Positions 1-6,293 of a DNA stretch of 15,295 nt are shown piece after piece. Position numbers and translations under genes: made by a program. This stretch comes from UMGS1124 sp964417835 (GTDB lineage Bacteria > Bacillota_I > Bacilli_A > RF39 > UBA660), in the NCBI GenBank assembly GCA_964417835.1, contig CAYQJD010000023.1, positions 1-15,295 on the forward strand. The letters are read 5' to 3'. The first letter of the stretch is position 1; every line of letters begins with the position of its first letter. Under the pieces are notes generated by a model. It searched no databases, was not told the DNA's origin, and saw only the letters and a list, made by a program, of their open reading frames with translations.

Positions 1-1
1 A

Positions 2-871
2 AAAGAAGAAATGAAAGAATGTTTTTTTAGTATTGTAAGTTATTTTGATAATATAGATTCTTTAATTGATGAATTTTGGAGTAAATATGAATATAAATTA
101 AAAGATTTCTTTATCCAAAAAAAATCTCATAAAAATGATATTATAGCTTCTGCTAGTCCATATTTTTTATTGGAGTATATTGAAGATAAATATAAGATAA
201 AAGATTTATTTGCCTCTCCAATAAGTAAAAAAAATGGTAAATATGATGGAGTTAATTGTAGAGGTGTTGAGAAAGTTAAAGTTATAACCAATAAATATCC
301 GAATTTAGTTATACAGGAAATGTATAGTGATGATATTTTTGCTGATAAGCCACTATTAGAAATTGCAAAAAAATCTTATGTTGTAAAAAAGAATAAAATT
401 ATTAATTATGATGAATTCTTAAATATTAAGCCTAATATATTTAAACGATTCTGGAATTGGGGCTGGGGAATTTATCATAAAAATGAAGAAATATGGAATT
501 ATTTAATTGTTGGTTTTCTTACTACAGTAGTAAGTTTAGTAACTTATTATATTTGTGTATCTATTTTTTTAGATCCACAAGTTTCTTTGGAATTACAAAT
601 TGCAAATGTAATTTCTTGGATATTTGCAGTAGCTTTTGCTTATTTTACTAATAGAATATTTGTATTTAGAAGTAAAGAACCTAATATGTTAAAAGAAGCT
701 ACAGGTTTTGTTGGCTCAAGAATAGCGACACTTTTAATGGATATGTTAACTATGTTTATTATAGTTACTTTACTTCATATGAATGATAAAATTGGTAAAA
801 TAGTTTCACAAATTATCGTAACAATTGGTAATTATATAATAAGTAAATTATTTGTATTTAAGAAAAAGTAA
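2..871 (+). CDS. HAD-IB-like phosphatase fused to GtrA-family membrane protein (5' partial)
   Basis: The frame is open to the left edge (codons at 2, 5 and 8 precede the first ATG at 11), so the true start and the HAD nucleophile motif DxDxT are expected to lie upstream of the window. Numbering from the ATG at 11, residues 44-136 match the C-terminal half of a HAD-IB hydrolase: motif II Ser (SASP, 47-50), a probable motif III Lys (NCRGVEK, K88) and a motif IV-like YSDDIFAD (D107, D112). Residues about 162-286 hold four membrane helices (162-187, 193-219, 231-256, 261-283) with the GtrA signature FAYFTNRIFVF. GtrA proteins are thought to flip polyprenyl-phosphate-linked sugars across the membrane. 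The next gene encodes the matching GtrB-type transferase two bases downstream, so this is probably one glycosylation module. The substrate of the phosphatase half is unknown. Confidence 0.82.
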   Translation, partial: KEEMKECFFSIVSYFDNIDSLIDEFWSKYEYKLKDFFIQKKSHKNDIIASASPYFLLEYIEDKYKIKDLFASPISKKNGKYDGVNCRGVEKVKVITNKYPNLVIQEMYSDDIFADKPLLEIAKKSYVVKKNKIINYDEFLNIKPNIFKRFWNWGWGIYHKNEEIWNYLIVGFLTTVVSLVTYYICVSIFLDPQVSLELQIANVISWIFAVAFAYFTNRIFVFRSKEPNMLKEATGFVGSRIATLLMDMLTMFIIVTLLHMNDKIGKIVSQIIVTIGNYIISKLFVFKKK

Positions 872-882
872 GAGTGAGAAAT

Positions 883-1824
883 ATGAAAAAAGTATTATAT
901 GTTATTATTCCTTGTTATAACGAGGAAGAAGTATTAGAATTAACTGCTAATACTATAAAAAATAAAATGAATTTTTTGATAGAATCTAAGAATATAGATG
1001 AGAATAGTAAAGTATTATTTGTTGATGATGGATCAAAAGATAATACATGGAATATAATTAAGAGTTTGAATAAAAAGGATAAAATGTTTAAAGGCCTAAA
1101 ATTATCAAAAAATAAGGGACATCAAAATGCTTTATTAGCAGGCTTAATATACTCTAAAGAATATGCAGATTTAACTATAAGTATGGATGCAGATTTACAA
1201 GATGATATTGATGCAATTGATAAAATGTTAAATGAATATGAGTTGGGATCTGAAATAGTATTTGGAGTTAGAAACAATCGAAAAAAAGATAGTTATTTTA
1301 AAAGAACTACTGCTCAATTATTTTACAAGTTTATGAATAAAATGGGAGTGGATATTGTATATAATCATGCTGATTTTAGATTACTTAGTAAAAAAATTTT
1401 ATATTGTTTAGATGAATATAAAGAAGTAAATTTATTTTTGAGAGGGATTATAAGAGAAATAGGGTATAAAAGCAGTATTGTTTATTATGAAAGAAAAAAT
1501 AGAGTTGCTGGCAGTTCAAAGTATCCATTAAAAAAAATGATAAGTTTTGCAGTTGATGGAATAACTTCTTTTACTATAAAGCCTTTAAAATTAATAATTA
1601 ATATTGGTTTTATAATATCTATTCTTAGCTTTTTTATTATGATTTATAGTTTGATTGTTAAATTTAGTGGTCATACAGTGAGTGGATGGACATTTATAAT
1701 AATATCAATTTGGTTAATAGGTGGGATTCAAATGTTATTTTTAGGTATAATTGGAGAATATATAGGAAAAATTTATTCAGAAACCAAACATAGACCTAGA
1801 TATTTTATAGAAAAAGAAATTTAA
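883..1824 (+). CDS. GtrB/CsbB/DPM1-type polyprenyl-phosphate glycosyltransferase, GT2 family
   Basis: This 313-residue protein should transfer a sugar from a nucleotide donor to undecaprenyl phosphate on the inner membrane face. Visible GT-A signatures are IPCYNEEE (9-16), DDGSKDNT (48-55), MDADLQDD (101-108) and RVAGSSKY (207-214), followed by two C-terminal membrane helices (about 236-261 and 269-293), the usual GtrB/CsbB architecture and length. ATG 883 is chosen over the in-frame GTG at 874 because MKKVLYVIIPCYNEE begins like the family and GAGTGAG (872-878) can serve as its ribosome site. It follows the HAD-GtrA gene directly. GtrA and GtrB act together in O-antigen, teichoic acid or other wall-polymer glycosylation. 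No dedicated third acceptor transferase is visible downstream, so the final acceptor cannot be named. Confidence 0.88.
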   Translation: MKKVLYVIIPCYNEEEVLELTANTIKNKMNFLIESKNIDENSKVLFVDDGSKDNTWNIIKSLNKKDKMFKGLKLSKNKGHQNALLAGLIYSKEYADLTISMDADLQDDIDAIDKMLNEYELGSEIVFGVRNNRKKDSYFKRTTAQLFYKFMNKMGVDIVYNHADFRLLSKKILYCLDEYKEVNLFLRGIIREIGYKSSIVYYERKNRVAGSSKYPLKKMISFAVDGITSFTIKPLKLIINIGFIISILSFFIMIYSLIVKFSGHTVSGWTFIIISIWLIGGIQMLFLGIIGEYIGKIYSETKHRPRYFIEKEI

Positions 1825-1839
1825 ATAAGGAAGGCTTTT

Positions 1840-2538
1840 ATGAAGAAAAAAAATATAATAATATCAATAATTGTGATAATTATTGCAATCTTAATTGCTA
1901 CAATAGTAGTTTTAAATAATAAAAGTAAAAATATAAATAATGATGCTTTAAGATTTAAAGAAGAATATGAATCTTTAAATAATGTTGTTAGAGATTCAGA
2001 TGGAGAACTTTATAATAGTGTTTCTATAAATGAAGATAATCCTATAAAATATGTTGATATTAAAGAAACATTAAAACTTTTAAAAAATAAAAAAGGTATT
2101 TTATATATTGGAGCGAATTGGTGTCCTTGGTGTAGAAACGCTATAGAAGTTTTAATAGATTCTGCTAATGATATGAATTTAAATGAAATTTATTATCTTG
2201 ATTTAACTAATTATAGAAATGTTTGGGAAATAATAGATAAAAAATTAGTTAAAACACAAACTGAAAGTGAAGGGTACTATGATTTATTAGATGCCTTAGA
2301 TGGTATTTTAGGTAGTGATAACTATAAATTAAAAGATGATGATGGTAATATTTATGATACTGGAGAAAAGAGAATTTACATGCCTATTGTTATAGCATTT
2401 AAAGATGGAAAAATTGTTGATCATCATTTAAGCACCGTTACTTTAAAAGATAACCAAACAAAATATGATAAATTAGATGGTAATCAATATAACGAACTAA
2501 AAAAAATATATACTGATTTAATAAAATCTATAAAGTAA
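1840..2538 (+). CDS. Membrane-anchored thioredoxin-like protein (WCPWC)
   Basis: This 232-residue protein has an N-terminal hydrophobic anchor (about 5-25) followed by a lysine-rich segment, so the body is expected outside the membrane. A thioredoxin-fold active site lies in ILYIGANWCPWC (C95, C98), and a cis-Pro-like MPIVIAF (P182) lies about 85 residues later. Between them is an insertion longer than in classical thioredoxin. The layout resembles extracytoplasmic thiol-disulfide proteins and bacteriocin-transport accessory (PedC-like) proteins, but the specific role is not evident. The ribosome site AAGGAAGG (1827-1834) sits 5 bases before ATG, 15 bases after the glycosyltransferase stop, so it is probably cotranscribed. 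No convincing terminator follows: TTATT/AATAA at 2550-2560 leaves a one-base loop. Confidence 0.78.
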   Translation: MKKKNIIISIIVIIIAILIATIVVLNNKSKNINNDALRFKEEYESLNNVVRDSDGELYNSVSINEDNPIKYVDIKETLKLLKNKKGILYIGANWCPWCRNAIEVLIDSANDMNLNEIYYLDLTNYRNVWEIIDKKLVKTQTESEGYYDLLDALDGILGSDNYKLKDDDGNIYDTGEKRIYMPIVIAFKDGKIVDHHLSTVTLKDNQTKYDKLDGNQYNELKKIYTDLIKSIK

Positions 2539-2576
2539 TATAACTTATCTTATTAAATAATATTTTTTTTCTTAAG

Positions 2577-2585
2577 TGTTATACT
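2577..2585 (+). promoter_or_regulatory. Extended -10 promoter of the dehydrogenase gene
   Basis: TG-t-TATACT (TG 2577-2578, hexamer 2580-2585) is an extended -10 element. No good -35 box lies 17 bases upstream, as is common for extended -10 promoters. It would start transcription near 2592, giving a very short leader before AAGGAGG at 2594-2600. The same TGTTATACT string occurs before rplI. Confidence 0.5.
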
Positions 2586-2605
2586 AATTATATAAGGAGG
2601 ATTTT

Positions 2606-3492
2606 ATGGAGTTAAAAAAATTATTTGGGTTTGAAGGTAAAAATGTTGTAATTACAGGAGCAGCATCAGGCATGAGTAAAGCTGCCACAGAATTACTTTT
2701 AGAATTAGGAGCAAATATTTATGCAATAGATATTAATCCTATTGATTTGCCTGTTACAAAAGCAATTCAAGCTGATTTAAGTAATAAAGACGAAATAGAT
2801 AATGTAATTTCTTTATTGCCCGAGAAAATAAATGCTTTGTTTTTATGCCACGGTATTGCATATTTTCCTGGGAAAGAGCTGTTAGTACAAAAGGTTAATT
2901 TTTATAGTCAAAAATATATGACAGAAAAATTATTGAATCGAATAGAGGATCATGGTTCTGTGACATATATATCTTCTGTTGGAGGTTTCGGGTGGCAACA
3001 AGTTTACGATAAAGCTGTAGAGCTTATAAATTTACCAACTTGGGAAGAGGCTATGTTATGGTACGATAAACATCCTGAATTAATTCAAAGTGCTTATGTA
3101 TTTGCAAAACAATGTTTAGAATCATTTGTTACTTATAAATGTATGTCAAGTGAATTTATTGATAGAAAAATAAGAATTAATGCAATAAATCCAGGAGATA
3201 CTTTAACAGGCTTGACAGAAGATTTTAATAAATCTACAAGTCCTAAAAGAGATGTTAAAGAAGGAGAAGAAATGATTTCTAACATTTTCTTAAAGAGTTG
3301 GAATGGCTATCCTGCTAAACCAGAAGATATGGGTTATCCTATGGTAGTAATAGGAAGTGAAATATGTTCATATATGTCAGGACAATTAATATATATATAG
3401 ATTATGGTTTGACATCTTCATGGCTAAGTGAGTCTTTGTTGAAATCTTCTCAAAAAACTATTGAAGAAATTTCTAAAGATGCAAATAATTAG
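2606..3492 (+). pseudogene. Short-chain dehydrogenase, 3-alpha-HSDH-like, with C-terminal frameshift in an AT repeat
   Basis: The uninterrupted frame (2606-3400, 264 aa) is a classical SDR: cofactor motif TGAASGM (17-23, with Ser where the third Gly is usual), acidic D42 after strand 2, SS at 123-124, catalytic YVFAK (Y164, K168) and NPG (195-197). About 40 residues are inserted between Ser and Tyr, as in the 3-alpha-hydroxysteroid dehydrogenase/carbonyl reductase subgroup. The frame stops at TAG 3398-3400, right after SGQLIYI. Removing one AT unit from the alternating run 3389-3399 restores the family ending GQLIYIDYG and continues for 30 codons to TAG 3490-3492, for a 294-aa protein. So the gene carries a +2 frameshift; it may be mutated, phase-variable or a sequencing artefact. 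It is monocistronic, with strong AAGGAGG at 2594-2600. Substrate (steroid, bile acid or other) is unproven. Confidence 0.8.
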
Positions 3493-3534
3493 TTATTTGA
3501 TAAGTATTCAAGTCTGTTTTATTAGTTTCAGATT

Positions 3535-3561
3535 AAGAAATAACTGTTTATTTCTTTTTTT
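3535..3561 (+). terminator. Rho-independent terminator after the dehydrogenase
   Basis: AAGAAATAA (3535-3543), loop CTGT and TTATTTCTT (3548-3556) form a 9-bp AT-rich stem running into a T tract (3555-3561). It lies 43 bases past the restored stop at 3492, which supports the longer reading frame having been the original gene end. Confidence 0.72.
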
Positions 3562-3611
3562 ATTATAGAACATTTTACAAAGAAAATCGCAAAGAAAATT
3601 TGTTAAACCCA

Positions 3612-3640
3612 TTGTAAGAATTAAAACATTATGTTAGAAT
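3612..3640 (+). promoter_or_regulatory. Promoter of tRNA-Glu
   Basis: TTGTAA (3612-3617), a 17-base spacer, then TAGAAT (3635-3640) with an upstream TG (3632-3633) making an extended -10. Predicted start near 3647, about 25 bases before the mature tRNA 5' end. Confidence 0.68.
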
Positions 3641-3671
3641 ATTGGTGTTATTTAATTATTATGTTAATTTT

Positions 3672-3747
3672 GGCCCATTGGTGAAATGGTTAACACATAG
3701 CCCTCTCAAGGCTACATTCATGGGTTCAAATCCCATATGGGTCACCA
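3672..3747 (+). tRNA. tRNA-Glu (anticodon CTC)
   Basis: The 76-base gene folds as a cloverleaf: acceptor GGCCCAT/ATGGGTC (one G-T pair), D stem GTG/CAC, anticodon stem TAGCC/GGCTA around loop CTCTCAA, and T stem ATGGG/CCCAT around TTCAAAT. The discriminator A and CCA are encoded (3744-3747). The anticodon CTC reads GAG, and the GGCCC acceptor plus 3-bp D stem match bacterial tRNA-Glu. It stands alone between its own promoter and terminator. A CTC glutamate tRNA is an extra species in a genome where GAA dominates; the usual TTC isoacceptor must be elsewhere. Confidence 0.95.
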
Positions 3748-3782
3748 GAGAAAAATTAGTCGAACTAATCGACTTTTATAAT

Positions 3783-3810
3783 AAAGGTTAATTTCGGTTA
3801 GCCTTTTTAT
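3783..3810 (+). terminator. Terminator of the tRNA-Glu unit
   Basis: AAAGGTTAAT (3783-3792), a TTCG tetraloop (3793-3796) and GTTAGCCTTT (3797-3806) form a 10-bp stem with two G-T pairs, continuing into TTTTT. A smaller hairpin AGTCG/CGACT (3758-3762 with 3770-3774) precedes it and overlaps an alternative TTAGT/ACTAA pairing (3756-3768). Confidence 0.8.
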
Positions 3811-4456
3811 ATTGTTTGAAAGAATTGATTAGTTATGCAAATAAAAAAAGAAAAACTAGATATTGAAGAAACTTTATATAAAAAAGTTAATAACATTTTA
3901 AAGTTTCAAAATATTAAAGAAAAAATAGAAAGAGGAAGTATTATAAGTATTTTTAAAAATCAATACCATTACTTAGAAAATTATATCAAGTGTACTTTTT
4001 AAAAACTATTTAATACTAAAAATGCAATTTACTTTACTATTCAAATACAATTTAGAAAGTTATATAAAAAGATTACAAGCAGTGTATTCAATAGAATATT
4101 ATGAGATAAAAAAACACATAAACGATCATCAGTTTTGTTTAAAATATACAAGAAACAATATGTTTACAGAATCATTTGAACTAATTCCATTGATTAATAA
4201 AACTGGAATAAATAAGATAACTCATTATGGATTAATTGAAATATTTATTAACCCAATAAATGTTCTGAAAATCTTAAAAAGTAAATAAGTTGGTACACTT
4301 TCATGTACCAAAAATATAAAAGGCATTACACAGAATTTAGTACAAATGACCAATTTTTATATCAAAAAAATAAATAACTTTGTTATGCATATTTATCCTG
4401 CTAAAAATGAACACACGAGTTGGTACCAAAAATTTTAAATTTTAAAGAAAAAACAT
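3811..4456. other. Poorly coding gap with doubtful small ORFs and a repeated inverted-repeat motif
   Basis: No gene is securely recognised between the tRNA terminator and the secE promoter. One possible ORF at 3835-4002 encodes 55 residues (begins MQIKKEKLDIEE, Lys/Glu/Ile rich) but has no clear ribosome site. A second lies at 4022-4288. Downstream, TTGGTACA (4290-4297), loop CTTTCA and TGTACCAA (4304-4311) make a perfect 8-bp inverted repeat, and a shortened copy GTTGGTACCAAAAAT lies near 4419-4433. There are no transposase, integrase or phage signatures. Confidence 0.5.
4022..4288 (+). CDS. Hypothetical 88-residue protein (doubtful)
   Basis: The frame MQFTLLFKYNLESYIKRLQ... ends at 4288 and is open upstream only to a TAG at 3974-3976. 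No Shine-Dalgarno sequence precedes the ATG; the upstream bases are AT-rich filler. The predicted product is basic and mildly hydrophobic, with no family motif I recognise. It follows another unsupported 55-codon ORF (3835-4002) in a different frame. The two could be remnants of one decayed gene or chance ORFs in AT-rich DNA. The TTGGTACA/TGTACCAA hairpin starts 2 bases after its stop, but lacks a T tract on this strand. Confidence 0.25.
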   Translation: MQFTLLFKYNLESYIKRLQAVYSIEYYEIKKHINDHQFCLKYTRNNMFTESFELIPLINKTGINKITHYGLIEIFINPINVLKILKSK

Positions 4457-4485
4457 TTGCAAAATTATATTCTATATGATATATT
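4457..4485 (+). promoter_or_regulatory. Promoter of secE-nusG
   Basis: TTGCAA (4457-4462), a 17-base spacer and TATATT (4480-4485), with TG at 4477-4478 as an extended -10. Start is predicted near 4491. The leader then begins with a short hairpin ACAC/GTGT (4494-4497 with 4503-4506) followed by seven T residues, a weak terminator-like element in the leader. Confidence 0.7.
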
Positions 4486-4539
4486 AAGGCTGTACACGAA
4501 AAGTGTTTTTTTAATATAAAAATTTTTAGAGGTGTAAAA

Positions 4540-4740
4540 ATGTCAAAAAGTAAAGATAATGTTGAAGTTAAAGAAAACTATTTTTCACAAGTTAAGGGAG
4601 AATTAAAAAAAGTAAAATGGCCTACAAAAAAAGAAATGATTAAATATACTATTTCTACTTTATGTTTTGTTATTTTATTTGCATTATTTTTCTATATTAT
4701 AGGAGCATTATTTGCTCTACTTAAAGGATGGGTTAGTTAA
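4540..4740 (+). CDS. secE: Preprotein translocase subunit SecE
   Basis: This 66-residue protein is the short single-helix SecE of Gram-positive bacteria. It clamps the SecY channel of the Sec translocon. The sequence shows the cytoplasmic amphipathic region VKGELKKVKWPTKKE (18-32, with the hallmark WPT) and one membrane helix (about 37-61). The ribosome site AGAGGTG (4528-4534) is 5 bases before ATG. The stop TAA shares its last base with the nusG ATG, the usual translationally coupled secE-nusG arrangement. The ribosomal genes rpmG (upstream) and rplKA (downstream), often in this cluster, are absent here. Confidence 0.96.
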   Translation: MSKSKDNVEVKENYFSQVKGELKKVKWPTKKEMIKYTISTLCFVILFALFFYIIGALFALLKGWVS

Positions 4741-5276
4741 TGGAAAAATTATGGTATGTAGTTAATACTTATAGTGGACATGAAAGTAAGGTTCAGGAAA
4801 AATTATTGAGTCGTGCACAAACTATGGGATTTCAAGATTATATTTTTAGAGTAATAGTTCCTGAAGAAACAGTAACTGAAGTTTTAAAAGATGGATCAAC
4901 TAAAGAAAAACATAAAAAAATGTTTCCAGGATATATTCTCGTAGAAATGATTATGACTGATGAAGCTTGGTATATTGTACGTAATACTCCAGGAGTAACT
5001 GGATTTATTGGATCAAGTGGTAAAGGAGCTAAACCCACGCCTTTACTTCCACAAGAAATTGATAAAATTTTATCAAGTATGGGTATGACTAGAATGGATG
5101 TTAGTAAAGATTTAGCGGTTGGAAATAAAGTTAATATTACTGATGGACCATTTAAAGGAATGCTTGGTACAATTGATAATATTGATATTGAAAATAATAC
5201 ATTAAATGTTTTAATTGACTTGTTTGGTCAAGAGACACCTGTTGAAGTAGAGTTGAGTCAAGTAACTTTAGATTAA
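4740..5276 (+). CDS. nusG: Transcription termination/antitermination factor NusG
   Basis: At 178 residues this is standard NusG length. The NGN domain (1 to about 115) carries WYVVNTYSGHE, FPGYILVEM (62-70) and RNTPGVTGFIG (81-91), which bind RNA polymerase. The C-terminal KOW domain (about 125-178) has VGNKVNITDGPFKGMLGTI. NusG affects elongation, pausing and coupling with ribosomes. Its ATG overlaps the secE stop by one base, so it depends on the secE promoter and probably on coupled translation. The terminator starts inside its stop codon, and rplK does not follow, unlike in many Firmicutes. Confidence 0.97.
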   Translation: MEKLWYVVNTYSGHESKVQEKLLSRAQTMGFQDYIFRVIVPEETVTEVLKDGSTKEKHKKMFPGYILVEMIMTDEAWYIVRNTPGVTGFIGSSGKGAKPTPLLPQEIDKILSSMGMTRMDVSKDLAVGNKVNITDGPFKGMLGTIDNIDIENNTLNVLIDLFGQETPVEVELSQVTLD

Positions 5277-5299
5277 TGCTTTTAGTAAAAGCATTTTTT
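5275..5299 (+). terminator. Terminator after nusG
   Basis: AATGCTTTT (5275-5283), loop AGT and AAAAGCATT (5287-5295) form a 9-bp stem followed by a T run to 5299. The left arm overlaps the nusG stop codon (5274-5276). Confidence 0.88.
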
Positions 5300-5349
5300 A
5301 TTAAAAAGCTTTGTTTATAATTTAATTAAATATTTTTTAAGGAGATTTT

Positions 5350-5919
5350 ATGGAAAAAGAAACTGAAAGATTTTTAGGATTATTATTTTATGCGGAAAGT
5401 ATAGGAGACGAAAATCTAAGAGCTTTAAGTATAAAAGAGATACTTAATAAAATATTAGAACATAAAAATAATTTAAGTGATTATATAAAAGTGCGTTTAT
5501 TTGAATATTATATTTTAAATAAAATAATAGTAATATTTTGTATAGATCCTAATTTAGCTGATGTTGGAAAAATAAACGAAGAGTCTTGGTTTAAGATGTT
5601 GAATAGTGTTCTAGATATTAATTCTGATGAATTATTAAAAAGTGTTAGTATAAATTCAATGATAGATTATTTTGCAATGCAAATGATGTCAGAAAATATA
5701 TTATCAAGGGTAAATGAAGATAACAATACTATTCAAGATTTATGGGAATTGATAATTCCTATTAAAAAGCTCAAAGATGAAGTATTACAAATTTGTAGTA
5801 ATGAAATATTTCTCAGAAGATATCCCTTTTTAAGTAGTTTACCAAGTATAATTGGGAAAATAGAGGAAAGCGAAAATAAAAAAATTTTGAAAAAAACCAG
5901 TAGAATTTTATTTGCATAA
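5350..5919 (+). CDS. Hypothetical 189-residue helical protein
   Basis: I do not recognise a family. The protein (begins MEKETERFLGLLFYAESIG, ends KKTSRILFA) is rich in Leu, Ile, Glu, Asn and Lys. It looks predominantly alpha-helical and soluble, with no signal peptide, clear membrane helix, Cys cluster or nucleotide-binding motif. AAGGAGA (5339-5345) gives a good ribosome site for ATG 5350, and the frame is long for this AT-rich DNA, so it is very probably a real gene. A TATAAT at 5316-5321 could be its -10, right after the nusG terminator; no good -35 is seen. Its stop (5917-5919) overlaps the -35 box of the rpsF promoter, and no terminator separates it from the rpsF operon, so readthrough into rpsF is possible. 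Confidence 0.72.
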   Translation: MEKETERFLGLLFYAESIGDENLRALSIKEILNKILEHKNNLSDYIKVRLFEYYILNKIIVIFCIDPNLADVGKINEESWFKMLNSVLDINSDELLKSVSINSMIDYFAMQMMSENILSRVNEDNNTIQDLWELIIPIKKLKDEVLQICSNEIFLRRYPFLSSLPSIIGKIEESENKKILKKTSRILFA

Positions 5920-5940
5920 AAAATGGGAGTATGCTATAAT
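5912..5940 (+). promoter_or_regulatory. Promoter of rpsF-ssb-rpsR
   Basis: TTGCAT (5912-5917), a 17-base spacer and a perfect TATAAT (5935-5940) preceded by TGC (extended -10). This is the best promoter in the window. Predicted start near 5946-5948 puts the whole structured leader in the mRNA. Confidence 0.85.
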
Positions 5941-5942
5941 AC

Positions 5943-6003
5943 TTTCGAGCGAAAAGCTCCTTGCTTATTTTATAAGCCGAATTAGACCAAAAGGAGGTGT
6001 ATT
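5943..6003 (+). promoter_or_regulatory. rpsF leader: candidate S6:S18 autoregulatory RNA switch
   Basis: Seen: hairpin GAGC/GCTC (5947-5950 with 5956-5959, loop GAAAA); hairpin GCTTAT/ATAAGC (5963-5968 with 5972-5977, loop TTT), followed directly by CCG (5977-5979, sharing the C); and CTCCTT (5957-5962), exactly complementary to AAGGAG (5991-5996), the core of the rpsF ribosome site AAGGAGGTG. CTCCTT overlaps the first hairpin, so the two pairings exclude each other. Known: the S6:S18 complex binds a conserved leader element with a CCG next to a helix and represses rpsF translation in many bacteria. Inferred: this is that leader, with ribosome-site sequestration as output. Confidence 0.62.
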
Positions 6004-6291
6004 ATGAACAAATATGAAATTATGTTCATTTTAAAAACTAATGAAGAGGAAGCTATAAAGAAAGAAGTTTCTGAATTAAAATCAATAGTTACTGATATGG
6101 GAGGTACTATTGAAAATGAAAAGGAAATTGGAAATAAAAAATTAGCTTATCCAATTAAAAAGGAATTAAATGGATATTATTATGTCATAAATATTAATGC
6201 TAATAGCAAAACTGTTGCTGAATTTGATCGTAAAGCAAGAATTAATGAAAATGTTATTAGACATTTAATAATAAGATTGGATGAGGAGTAA
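6004..6291 (+). CDS. rpsF: Ribosomal protein bS6
   Basis: The 95-residue protein begins MNKYEIMFILKTNEEE and contains GNKKLAYPIKKELNGYYYVININ, the classic S6 ferredoxin-like pattern. It binds S18 and helps assemble the central platform of the 30S subunit. The ribosome site AGGAGGTG is ideal but can be masked by the upstream CTCCTT. It is first in the conserved rpsF-ssb-rpsR operon, so S6 and S18 are made from one message and can jointly repress it. Two bases separate it from ssb, whose ribosome site lies inside the last rpsF codons. Confidence 0.97.
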   Translation: MNKYEIMFILKTNEEEAIKKEVSELKSIVTDMGGTIENEKEIGNKKLAYPIKKELNGYYYVININANSKTVAEFDRKARINENVIRHLIIRLDEE

Positions 6292-6293
6292 TA

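Noticed and set aside
2541..2570. Terminator after the thioredoxin-like gene
   Set aside because: The possible TTATT/AATAA stem leaves a one-base loop, so the T run alone is not enough.
3728..3747. tRNA-Glu 3' end as an integration site (attL)
   Set aside because: No second copy of the tRNA end and no integrase in the window.
4838..5038. 66-codon open frame on the minus strand inside nusG
   Set aside because: Antisense shadow of a confident gene, with no ribosome site and no recognisable motif.
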